Source: Undaria pinnatifida | Taxonomy: Eukaryota; Sar; Phaeophyceae; Laminariales; Alariaceae | Assembly (NCBI GenBank): GCA_012845835.1 | Contig: JABAKD010000020.1 | Coordinates: 3,544,936-3,608,935, forward strand | Direction of reading: 5' to 3' | Length of the DNA stretch: 64,000 nucleotides | Shown: in pieces, positions 1-11,386 of the stretch | Numbering within the stretch: position 1 is the first letter of the stretch | Layout: each line of letters begins with the position of its first letter | Notes under the pieces: model-generated | The model's input: only the letters and a program-made list of their open reading frames with translations | What the model was told of the DNA's origin: nothing | Databases searched by the model: none | Translations under genes and position numbers: made by a program

Positions 1-3000
1 ACTGGATCGGACGAGACTTTTCGCGTTTCCGCGCTTGCTTGAACAGCCAGTGCTTTCACGCCCGCAACATCTGTCGATGGAGCCGATGAAGTTCCTGTCC
101 CCACCGTGGCGGCATTCTGAGGAGACTGCGACCCCCCCGCCTTCTCATCTGCCGCGGCGGTTCTTTCCTCCCCGCGCGCGCCCCCAAGCCCCTTCTTCGG
201 CGACACAAGCTTTTCGTCTACCCTCTCGGTCTCCGGCGACGCACCCGCCAGGTCACCATTACTCGCGACGACACCAGCGTCAGAGTTTGATCGCCGCTTC
301 CCTCCAGAAGTCCTTTCCCGGTCGGTCTCCGTTTTGTCAGTGCCGAGTCCCCGCTCACCGCTCCCTGACGACCGGGCTCGCGCTTTCTCCGCGGCCAAGT
401 CTGATCCTGCTGGCCCCAGTTTAGCCGCCGCCGCCGCCGCATGACCTACGCCGCCGTTCTGTTCCGTCTTTACGTCGGAACCGTCGCGGCCTTTGTCGTC
501 CGAGGGGCGCCGCTGCCGCGCAGGGCACGAGTTCCCTACAGGCTCGGTTGTACTGACCGGCGCGTCCGATCTCTCTTTCGCGTCCGGCCTGACGCCCGCC
601 TTGCCCCGCGGCGGCACCGACTGAAGCTCGCCATCGTCCCGATCCTCTGCGCTCCGCATCTTAGAGCCAATCGTCTCTGCCCCCTCCTTTACTAGCGTCG
701 CTCCATCCCTAGCTGTTGCCGTCGCCCGTCCTCCCCTATCTCGCGCCAGGCGTGGCTCGTCCACAGGCCCGCCCCGAGGCTCGCCGTGCTGGTGCTGCTC
801 GCCGCGACCGTCGGTCCGGCGGTTCCCGACATCCTCCGCGTTGCCCCAGCGGCTCGATCTCGAGGGGGGCGAGACAGGGCGGCTCGGCATCACCACCGTC
901 GCGGAGAGGCTATCGATCACCAGCTCCCCTTCCTCCGGCTCCTCTTCCTGGGGCGGCGCCAAATCGACCGCTTGCTCCTCGTCCCTGCTGTCGGCCCTGA
1001 CCCTACGGCCGCTGTCTCGCCCCCCGCCCCCGCCTCCTCGCCTTCGGTCTTCCGATCGCCCCCGGCGCTCTTCCCGCTCTTCCCGTCTATGCCGATCGCG
1101 GTCCCGGTCCCGGTCGCCTAGCCTGTGTCGGTCACGCCCGATCTCGCCTATGGCAGATCCTGCTATGAGGCTGGCTGCCCCCGCACCGCCACCTCCGCCC
1201 GCAAGAGACATGCCCGTCCCCGTGATCGAGTGTCCCGAGCGGCCGGAGCCTCCACCGGCCATTGCGCCGCCCTCTCCGTGCCGCGCCTGGGCGTTTGATC
1301 GCCCTCGCGAGTCGTCTCGAAGAGGGGAGGAGGGGCGCCGGCGGCTGGACCCGTCCCTTATGGCGGACTGCTGTGCGCGCTCCGAAGACCTGCGGCTCGC
1401 GCGAAGCTAAGAGGAGGGGGGCGGCAGGTTGGGCGTGCAGAAAGTTGGGCGTGCGGGTGGACGGGCGGGTGAGGGGTGGAAGTTTTCAACGAAAGCGGAG
1501 GGGGTGCAGATGGTGTAGATGCAGTAACCGAAAAAGTTCCAAAGGTACCGCCACCGGATCGCGTTTGGCGACGGCAGGCAACAAAGGTAGACAATCTCAA
1601 GAACAAGGGGGGCGGGGGGGGGTGACCTACGCGCACAACGCGTTAGTCACTGAAACATCCACGCGCTTGAGAGGTGGGGGCTCACCCAGACGGGTGCAAA
1701 AGGAGCAACAGGATATGACTCGACGTCTGGGGGGGCTCTCTAGGTGCGCGGATCAACACAAAATCGTAGGCAACATAAAAGCCTGGTGCGGCTTGGCTTC
1801 GCAGCTACTACCCTTGTTTGTTCCAGTTTGTAAACAAACGCCTCACTAACGCACACATCTCTCATGCCACACCACCAGAAACATAGCGCAATCTCGTTCG
1901 CGCACGCATTCTCATTCCACGCCCACACACGATCGCATCTAAGCCCTGCAGCCGCAATCCCAGCTACATGTCATACAAATCAATTTCACATTACGGCACA
2001 GACGTCGCACAAGGGTTCGTCGAGCACGGCGCATAAACACGCCCGCCCGAGTAACATAACCATGGCAAGCCTCAACACGGCACTCACGCTTGACGATATC
2101 GACGCACGCGCGACAGGGTCCACCCCTCCCCGCCGCCCCGACGATTCCCTGCCGCTCTTATCCGACGACCGCGCGTAGTCCTTCTCAGCGCGGTCCCTCT
2201 CAGCCCTGCCGCCGCCGTTGCGAATATCGTCGTCCGCGCTGGCGCCGTACGCGGCCAACGCTGTCGGCCGGTGGCGCCCCTCGTCGTGCCCGCCGTCCCT
2301 CCTTCTCCGACCTTCCGGCGAGTCCTCTCTCCCACCTACGCCGGAGCCGTATATGCCCAGGCTCTGTAACCCCAACCCGCGATCATCGTCGGCCCGACCA
2401 CTGCTCGACCTCCCGTGGCCTCCAACCTCCAAGCCGGCTGCCGACGGTGGCGAGCTCCCCAGCTTGTAGATATCCATGCCCGGGAGACCACCGTCCGCAG
2501 AACCTGCGTCCGTGTCGCGCCCCGCTCGCCCGTGCCTTTCCCTGCTGTCGCCTGCTCTACCCAGGGCGCTGCTAGAGACGTCCACGCCGCCGCTGCGCCT
2601 GCTGCGCTTGTCCGACCCGTCCCCGCGGCCGCCACGCCGGTGGTCTTCCACTCTCGTGGCGCTCCCCCCTCTCGATGAAGCCTCCGTGTCCAGCCTGTGG
2701 AGACCCGCCGCGTGCCGCGAGGTGTCTCCCACCGCGTGCCGTGAGGTGTCTCTGCGATCACCACCACCGACGCTCGATTCTGGCTCTAACCATTGCCGGT
2801 AGGAATCTGCTCCTCCGCGTTCTGTTCCACCGCGCTCTGCCCCGCCGCGCTCTGCGACGACTCGGTCTGCGCCACCGCGGCGAGGAGGGTTCGCCTGCAT
2901 CGAGGCATAATCGCGCGAGCCGGCACGGGCGCGCGACGGTCCTCCGTCCTCCGGCGGGGCGCGGTCTGGGTGATCGAAGTCTCGCGAGCGCTTGCGCCCA

Positions 3001-5665
3001 CGGGGCTCCTCCTCACTCCCCGCCTTCAACCGTTTGTCTTTCTTGTCCCTCTTGTCCTTCTTGCTCTTCTTCTTGTTCGGCCTGTGGCCGCGGTCCTCTT
3101 CCTCCATGTATACGTCGTGCCTGTCGCCGTGCCTTACGCCCTCGAGATCGGCGTCGCTCCTCCTTCGCTTGCGCTCAGCTTTGTCCAGCTCGCGCTCCCT
3201 GCTGCTCAACTTCCGCCTCCCGTCCGCGAGGTCGGGCTCCCTCGACGGCCACTGCGAGCCTTCCTTTCGCCATCCGTCCCTCCCCTTCTCGGCGCCCTCG
3301 TGCAAGTCATCGTACCCTCCTCTGCTTCGCGCCACCTCGCGGCTCTCGCCAATATCGTGGTGCCGGCGACCTTCCTCCCTGTCGCGCCCCCCCGCGCGGT
3401 CCGACTCTTTGCCCCTCCCCCTCTCCGCCTTGTCCGACCTGTCTCGGTTGTCCCCGGTGGTATGTTGGCGTCGAATCTCCTCCCTGTCGCGAACGCCGCC
3501 AGCCGCGGCAGAGGGGTCTTTTCCATTGCCTCTTCCCTCTAAACCCTTAGCATCTGCGCTCCTTCCCTCTGCGCCCCTTCTGTCAGAGCCCCTTCCCTCG
3601 GCGCCCCTGTCTCTTCTGTCCCTCCCCCTGTCCCTATCCCTTTCCCTCTCCCCTTGCCTATCCCGTGGTCGTTCTTGCTCCCGACCTTTTCCGCGGTCAC
3701 GACGGCTCTCCTCAGCCTGCTCCCTGCCCCTCTCCGCGCTCTTCGTCGGCTGGCTCCGCCTTCGCTCCCTCTCCAGCTCCCGGGCCGCTTCCTGCTCCTC
3801 GAGCTTCTTGCGGTGCGCGAGCTCCGCGGCCTTCTCCTTGGCCTCCCTCTCTATTTTCTCCTTCGCCTCCTCCTCCGCTTTCTTCTTCTTCGTCTCGGTG
3901 ATAATGCGCTGTCGTTGGGCCTCCCTGTCCTTCCTCTGCCTCTCCTTCTCCAGCCCCGCGGCCTTGCCCCTCTCCTTGCCGGCGCGACGGGCCAACTCCT
4001 TCCGCCGCTGCCTGTCCTCTGCTTCCTGCTCCCTCTTCGACAACGCGCGCTTTCGAGTGGGCGAGCGCGCCCGCGGCCCCTCTTTCGGGTCGGAGTCTCG
4101 GCCGTCAACGCCCCGCGCTGATTCGGGCTTATCCTTTGCGTCCTTTGCGTCCTTTGCGTCTTTTGCATCCTTCGTATCCTTCGCGGTGCTCGGTGATTGC
4201 ACCGGACGCTGTTCCGCCGACGAGGCGCCGTCGACGCCACCCCCGCTCACCCCGTTGTCGCTGCCGACGACCACAACGGCGGGTTTTTCCGGGGAGTCCT
4301 TGCTGCTGCCGCCCTCTGCCGCTGGCGTTGGAGCAGGGGACGCGCGAACGGGAGAGGGAGACGCTTCGCTCGGGACGGTCGATGGCGTCGACGGGGCGCC
4401 ATCGCTGTCCGACCCCTCGTCCTCCATCTTCTCCTCGAGAGTGCCTCCGAGCCCTCCGGCCGCGGCGCCCAAGCGCAGATCCTCGTCACGCGACAAGTCA
4501 TTACCGTCTCCGTTAATGCCGAGCAGGCCCCTGCCCTGCTTCAGGCGCTGCTGGGCCTCTTCGCGGGCTCTCATGAGATGGAGCGACCAGTGTCCCTCGG
4601 GGCCCTCTCGAAACGACCCCCGTCCGTGGAATGCGGTTCCCCACCAATCCCCGGGCGACTTCACCATGTTGCTGCTGGTGTTGCGTGCATAGAGCTCCTT
4701 GAGGGCGGTCTCCATGGTAGCCTTGCGGTCGTCCTCCGCCCGCGAAGTCGCTGCCGGGTCGCCGGAGCCTGGCGGCGACAGCTGGCCGACGCCAGAAGCC
4801 GCGGAAGCACCTTCAGTCCGAGCGGGCCGCGCCAGTGTCCACGCAGCGCGCTTCTTGGCCTTCTTCGAGTCCCCTGCAGACTTGCCGGCGGCGCGGGCAT
4901 CATCCTCAGCGGCTGCCGATTTCAGCGCCAAAAGCCGTTGCTCCAGTTTGCATAGGGGGGGCGTCGGCAGGGCAGAGCGCGCGCGCCACGAAGCTACCAT
5001 GGATGACAGGTGGCTGTGTTCGGTTGGGTGCAATCCTCGGGCACGCGATTTTTGTCCCTCCGAAATCATCGCCCCCACCATCCGAGGAAGCGCTTCGCTC
5101 GCCAGCTTGACAAGCTGCGCTTCCGCATCTCCCATCTTGCCCTTATGAAAAGATATGAAAACACAAGCAAAGAAGCGGCGCAGTAGGCATAGGATTATGA
5201 CAAGGTGCGAAGGGGGGAAGGCGAGGAAGCCGCATACAAGTGAAAGCGTATGCACGAACGGGGCTGAAGCGGCGCAAACTAAGGGCGTTATTGCTACACC
5301 GCCGTGTCTCCGCAAGCGTCACCCACCGCAGCAGCAGCGGACATCACGTGTTGCAGCGTCGTGGCCGTAGACGAATAGGGACGCTTGCGCGCAACTGGCA
5401 ACCTTGCAAAACTGGCTTATACAAGAGGGAAACCCACTGGACACCCGAAGCGCCCAAGCGGGAACTTGGGCCTTCCTGTTTTGCGCCTCTCTGAGCTCTC
5501 ACCTTAGACGCGGCGGCGAATCTGTACAGCACGCTGTTCACGGCGTTGATTGCACACACACAGGCCCCGAACGCCGCTCGAGCTTTCATTTCCGCCGTGT
5601 CCTTTCCCTGCTCTTCCTGCGGCATGTCCTCCACGCGCAAAGCGGCAGACCACACTTTGACGTAG
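1..5665 (-). CDS. Large CID-domain-like, RS/KED-rich protein (3 exons, both ends incomplete)
   Basis: The minus-strand exons I can connect are 5665-5503, 5141-2088 and 1406-1, joined by introns 5502-5142 (donor AAG/GTGAGA, acceptor ATAAG/GGC) and 2087-1407 (donor AGC/GTGAGT, acceptor after CCCTCCTCTTAG). Both junctions are phase 0 and the frame stays open to the left edge, giving at least 1540 residues. Exon 1 and the first ~75 residues of exon 2 form helices whose end (HLSSMVASWRARSALP, then a Leu-rich helix) resembles the last helices of CID (RNA polymerase II CTD-interaction) domains such as CHERP and SR140. After this comes a DWWGTAFHGRG segment, then long low-complexity RS, KED, (DAK)n and RD repeats, and an acidic EEEPEEGEL stretch. 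This composition is typical of nuclear RNA-processing proteins. The 5' exons to the right were not found. The CID call is from pattern only; exon structure is more certain than function. Confidence 0.72.
1407..2087 (-). other. Intron of the CID-like gene
   Basis: This 681-base intron separates the two largest exons. Its donor is the consensus GTGAGT and its acceptor lies behind a C/T-rich run ending TTAG. Without it the upstream exon would read 34 more codons of non-repetitive sequence to a stop at 1986, and the last exon would look like an unstarted frame. No gene is seen inside it. Confidence 0.65.
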
Positions 5666-7005
5666 CTGGTACGACCCCGTCCGCAGAACACCAACCGTAC
5701 AAGCAAGCGGGAAGCGGAGGAGCGCACATTCATCAGTTCAGGGCGTACGAGTTAGCAATAGGCTCTGCTTTCTCTTTTCCTGCCGGAATGTCAAGCTCGT
5801 CTTCCGACCATGACGTGGATTATATTTTATGGCGAAATGTTAAACACGTCGTGACGTAAACCTTTGTCGTCATGCGCCAGAACATCGTCGGTTTGACCAA
5901 ACGCGGGAACAAATTGTCGTTAGACTGATTTTTTTGCTGTCTTGTGAGACGCGAACAGGACAAACGCAAAAGTACCAGCAACGGTGACGGAAAAGTGCAA
6001 CCAGCCTTGGAGGCTTGTTCGACCGGCGCACCCACGCCGCGGCGAAAGTATCACAGCTACCTTGATGTCTGTCATCCAGGGCAACAATAAAACGCGGCGA
6101 CGGGGGAGACGTGAATCAATTGATCGACTGCTGCAGCAAACGTTCACGATTTCACTCGTTTCGCACACCCTATTCGATCAGACGTGTTTCTAGTGGCTAT
6201 TCAGTTGGTGTATAAACGAGTGTTCGCGACACGTTCGCCGCCGCACGTCCCCCCATTGGTTTCCCTTCCATTCGTTTTAGCCGACTCGACGCACCCAATA
6301 CGACTATATGAAGTCGGATTTGACTCAGGAACACCCCCCCCCCCCCCCAGTCCAACTAGCAGGCTGCCGAGATGTCACCCCCAAACGCACATGCAGGGGC
6401 GAACATGCGGTCAGCATGACAAGAGGGCGGCAGATCTTGAACTGCTTTGCAAATTTTCATCGCCATGCCCATCGTATAGGGCACGGTTTGCGCGCAACAG
6501 GCGTGAAACAGGGGCACGATACATCGATGCTCGATAAAATTGACGACATCGACTACAAGTCACGCAAATAAGTGACCGTTCCCCCCCCCTGCCCAAGCAG
6601 TATCATAGATGGCCTGAGGCTCTTCAGAGGCGCGGGTATGTATAACGACGTTGAACGCCAAGGCTACATCAATAACGTAAAGCACGAAGTATGATAGGCC
6701 CGTTCTGCGGAAACTTGTCAGATATGAAGCTAGCTCACATCGCCGATGCCAACCGATTGCTTTCAAACATAAGACTGCCTACAACGGGTGAAACCGTTCC
6801 AACGGGGAAAAATCTAGCCCATCAACATGTTGCGTCTCTCTTCGTGCACAGAACACAGCCGCAGTCGCTGGGTTGATGAGGATGTCGAGATCTTCGAGCT
6901 CAACTCCTACAGGCGCTCGAGAGTAAGCAGGGACAATACTAGCGGCGTCCGCCGGGACTTGCAGGGTATCGGCGAACACCCGCGAGCACCGAACGCGCCT
7001 CTCAC
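5666..7005. other. Non-coding stretch, no gene resolved
   Basis: The missing 5' exons of the CID-like gene should lie here or further right, but I could not pair convincing splice sites with a coding frame. A C-run of about 13 bases lies near 6333 and another near 6581. A minus-strand frame at 6779-7123 looks protein-like in places but has no usable acceptor in its own frame. Confidence 0.4.
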
Positions 7006-7169
7006 CATAGAGCTCTCGCCAGGCCTTTCTTGGCATGCCCCCCACGCCCTTCAGTGCATAGCCAGTCGCTGATTCCCTTGGCGCTGCCCGGATCCTTGAA
7101 GCACCGTTGCAGCAGGCCGTCAAGGCGGTCTAGGACCTGCTTCTCGAGTTTTTGCTCTCGCGCACGAGC
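7006..7169 (-). CDS. Isolated internal exon, unknown protein
   Basis: A strong acceptor (long T-rich tract ending TTTGCAG) precedes a frame that opens ARAREQKLEKQVLDRLDGLL and continues for 54 codons to a GTGAGA donor in phase 2. The encoded piece is charged and helical, coiled-coil-like at its start, with one CFKD and one WLC. Neighbouring exons were not identified, so the gene is undefined. If the donor is not used, the frame stops one codon later at 7002, which would make this a terminal exon. An overlapping frame (7123-6779) is blocked by a stop just after the acceptor. Confidence 0.4.
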
Positions 7170-10100
7170 CTGCAAACAACAAAGAGAAAAACAACACAGA
7201 TCCAACCGATAAGAAGGGACCCCGCGAGGAGGTCAAGGTTACGATGTACCAGGTACCTGGCAGCGATATAGCTAAAGGAAACGAGGACGGGTTTTGCAAC
7301 GTCACTGGCGCGCCTTGTATACACGCGCATGGGCAAGGAGAACGGCGATGTGACAACGACGACAACGAAAAAGAATAACAAAAAAGTGCGGGAATCGTAA
7401 ATTCAACGGGTTCGCCACCTCCGCCAAGGGCATGGATAGGTTGAACTAGGAGACCAACGGTGGCTTAGGTTGACGCCGGGCGGATATCGTGGATTTGATG
7501 GCTCTAGTGCTTGAAGGTACAGCGCAGCGGTACCCAACCGCTTCTAAAGCAACCGGTCAAAATTACGAATAGCATCAGTACCGCACACCTGGTACCACAC
7601 ATATATAAACCAGGGTTATCGTTAGGTAGTGAAATGCTGCGCAGATGCACCATTTTCATGATAAATCGGCTTAGCGCACCACGAAAATAAGTAGATGTGC
7701 GGCTTGTTTTGGCCGCAGGGCTAAAAAAAAACGTGCGGGTCTATAAAAAACATGGGTACCTGTTCGCCGCAGGCGAAAAAAAATCGGGGCCTCTCTTTGG
7801 TGATATTTTCGACAATTTCATCCTGAATTTATTTGTGGCTTTCCTTTTTGAGGGAACTAAGTTCAAACACAAGACGGAATTCTTTGTCCCAGGATGAAAC
7901 AAGGCCTCAAAGGCTCGCAAATACAGAGGAATATGTGGTTTCAATGATTCGAACGGTTATCGGCCGTGCTATCGTAGTAGAAGGTAGGAGTACCTCTACA
8001 TCAACGATTCGAATGTGGCAGACTATCGAGTTCGAGCGCGGGTTCTCGGCCCAAAACAGGACCAAGACTCCTGCCTGCAGCAAGCTTTCGGTGGCACGCC
8101 TTGAGCTCTCGATGCGGCTGTCTTTGTCGTGGAGGAAAAAAGGAGTTGGTCTGACAAAGCGGTTCGACATCCTTCGTGAAGCGGCGGTTGTATTTTCGAC
8201 GATGCCCCTGGAAGGCGCAAGCAACAAATACTGGAACGAACGAGCAAGATATTTCGTTTTGGGCAGCGATGATAGCGTTTTATCGCAGTTATATAGCAGC
8301 AGCTGCTGTATAGTATGTGAGATAGCGAAGGCGAGTTGCTACAGGCTGCTACCAAAATTGCGCTGATAAGGGGGCGAAATAATTGATTTAAACATTTCCA
8401 AGATTCCTCAGGGTTGATCTGCGCGCTGACACCCATGCAGTTATATTATAAAAATAAAAATACACTCCGGCTGTGTGATCGAAGATTTCGCCGAAACTCA
8501 TTTATATGAAGCAGGTTCTCTCTGTGCTTGTTTCTGTGTTCTTCGCAAGACGAGCGAATGAGACGCGCATTTTGCGTGAATTTACGCACGTACACCCAAA
8601 ATCCACGTGCTGGAGCACAAATTATAACCCTGACTACTACTGCTGTAACACGCCCATAGACTTTTCTCGCATTTCTACGAGCGGTAAAATAGCAGTAAGG
8701 GCCAAAGCAACGGAGTACAGCAACACAGCAGCACATGCGGCAGCTCGGCATCCCTTCTTCCTTATCTTGACCGCAAACGCATGCCGGGACCTCTTAGCAG
8801 TAGAGCAGCACGAAAAAAAATGACATGGTCTACTAGTGGAGCTCCAATTTGAACAGTACATGAGCGGCATACAATAAGCCTCGGGCGCTTTTGGAATTGA
8901 AAGGTTGAAACGCCGCCCGCTCTCGCGCGTAAGGGTAACGGACGCCCATTACAGGGCACGAAACATCGTATCTATGAACACCAACAACGCCGCCACGTTT
9001 GAACGAAAGAGACGTTCTCCGTGCCCCGTGATGTGATACCACCGGTAACAGGCGTTGTCGTGAAAAACGCCGGCCGGGCGGCAGGAAAGCTGAGGTTTTG
9101 TTCGCCTGCAAGCACGCGCAAGGGCGGCTGCGATGCCGTAACTAGATAGAAGGAATACACCAGGTGCAACGAAAATACAAGGTACAACGGACACGCGGAC
9201 GGAGCGTGATAGCGTGATACCAGGTACTGCAAGTCTACAACACCAGCTGCATGCACAAACATATTGAAATATCAGAAGGGCTCACCAACTACAAGCTGTT
9301 TTTTTCTTTCTTTTTTTTTTTCACACATTTACTTTCCAGCTCCTGGACAAGCCGCGGTCACAGGCGTCGTCCTTGTCCCCCCCGGTTCTTGCCTTCAATT
9401 TTATCGCGCATAGGGTCCACCAGTGCCACTGCTCGTCGCTTTTTAATCGAGTTTTGCTAACTCACGCTCTCGCGTTTTACGCAAGTCAAATTGTGCACAA
9501 GAAAAAGTCCCCACGAATTTATACGAGTATGCACTCGGGGAGATTCGAACTCACGAAACTTACCTATACCAGGCTCGGGGATAACCTGATACGCCACCGG
9601 GGCGGCCGGCAACCTGTAGAAGTACCTGACTCTGCTGCCGTATTTGTACCTGCAAATCCCCAAGTACACCGTTTGTTGTCTACAAATATAGAACCACGTT
9701 TACTTTTCAGGTTTACCTGGACAGCAGTAGACGACCGATACACGTGCACGATTCAATCATTATACCACGTGCCAATATCATATAACAGGTAACTTACTCG
9801 CACTCTTGACATCTCCCGCATACGTACCGTCTGGCACAGATTTAGTGGCGATGTTATACACGTATAAGCGAGAACGATATGCAAGGTCTTACCTCGCGCG
9901 TGCTGACAGATTCGCCAAAGCCCAGTCTCCTCTCCTTCGAGGGAGGGGCTACGGCACGTGCCTCCTTGTTTTTTTTGTAAGCCGACAGCGAGATCCTCCG
10001 CGACATGTTCGTTGCCGGGGGGTGATATTCTAGAACCCCCCCCCCCCCCCCGCTGACGGCGAACGGTTTGCGGTCGCTTGCTGGCAAAAACAAGATTGAC

Positions 10101-10724
10101 CTCCAGCCTCGCTTTTGTTTTGGAAGAAATACGAACGCAAGGACGCTTGGTTGGAAACTTGGGCTCACGGTCCGATCCCCAGAATGCCTGTCCCTGGTGC
10201 TCACGCGAACCTAGGGTTGGGAGAACGGCATAAGGGGCGGCGGTTTGCCAGATTAAAAGTGCCAACGTCTTCCTACCTAGCGATGCTCGAAACAGTAGTC
10301 GACCATCGGACGTGCGGTCCTAACGAAGCTATAGTTGGTTTGTTCGTGTCGTGTCATCTGCTGCTGTGTCGCGCGGCGAGGGACGCGATCGGGTATACCG
10401 GGTAGATCCTCACATGTACGCCATCAAACCGGCAACGCGCGGACTTCCTCGCCCCGCAAAACAAACAGGGTCAGTTGAGCCAGATAGTAATCTCGAGCTT
10501 GCTCCGGCGATCTTCACCTCAGTCAAAGGTCTTGGTCGTCTCGTTCAGCAAAAGCTTTGCACTTCCGGAGGTTGCTCACCAATTGATGACAACGGGTTTC
10601 AATAATATTTTATTGGATTCTTGGACCGGAAGCTAGGGGACAAGCACCGCGTTTCAGTAACGCAGTCATCCAGTTGCCCAGTGTTACATACTCCAGTGAC
10701 CAGGACGGCAGTAGCTCGAGGAGT
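7170..10724. other. Intergenic DNA with simple repeats
   Basis: No supported gene. It holds a tRNA-like SINE candidate (9530-9612), a C-run at about 10037-10053, T-runs near 9300, and two copies of the TACCAGGTA palindrome (7247, 9218). The longest frames (177 codons at 7833, 170 at 9753) have no domain, no good start and no splice support. Confidence 0.5.
9530..9612 (-). repeat. tRNA-like sequence, probable tRNA-derived SINE head
   Basis: On the minus strand, TGGCGTATCAGG (9596-9585) matches the RNA polymerase III A box and GAGTTCGAATC (9552-9542) the B box, 32 bases apart as in a tRNA. The acceptor ends do not pair and the T stem has a mismatch, so this is not a functional tRNA. A tRNA-derived SINE or decayed tRNA gene fits best. 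Confidence 0.4.
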
Positions 10725-11354
10725 ATGGAACGCGAGGCGTGGGTACTGCAGCAGTGGCTTGCTTTATGCACCGACCTTGGCATCGACGCCGCATTCGCTG
10801 AGGAATGGGGCGAGAAAATTGTGGATGGATACAGGTATATAATGTACGATTCAGCGTTTTTGAGTTTTTTGGGGGGCAGACGACAGAAAGCGGTATACCG
10901 CCACCATTCCGCGCCACCATGCGGTACATCAAAATACACCTACGTTTTTGACCCCGATCCGCGACGCTGATTGGTCGACCCATCCTCGTACCGGTTTTTG
11001 ACACCAACTCCTTGCGGTACATCGTACCGCGGCTTCTCAGCTCGGCCGTCACCGTTTCCTGACGCGACCCATAACGCCTTCTGTCGCGAAATACATCATC
11101 ATGCGGACCGACTTTGCCCCAGGCTCTTCACGGCCCATAGCCTTTCAATTTCCGACCGAATCTCAACCATGGGCACAACGTTATGTAGCATCCAAACTCG
11201 TAGAACGACGCGCTTCCATATTCCTTCATATTTCGGATCCCTTCAGAGCAATCATTGCAACACCCCTTCCGCACACAGCACGAACGACTGCTCAACCATG
11301 CATGGCTCCCACCATACGTAGCTCACACACCCCACGTGCACGTGTTATAGTTAG

Positions 11355-11386
<32 letters not shown>

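Noticed and set aside
1986-2081. C-terminal tail of the same frame, past GTGAGT
   Set aside because: The tail is hydrophobic and Cys-rich, unlike the rest; splicing at 2087 restores a continuous RS-rich frame.
2992-4692. 566-codon plus-strand frame, Ser/Arg/Leu-rich
   Set aside because: It is antisense to the KED/RS-rich exon; its composition mirrors the GC-rich codons of the minus strand and it has no splice or domain support.
5142-5315. N-terminal extension of the 1109-codon minus frame
   Set aside because: It starts without a good ATG and overlaps a T-rich tract ending in AG that serves as the acceptor for 5141; it is intron.
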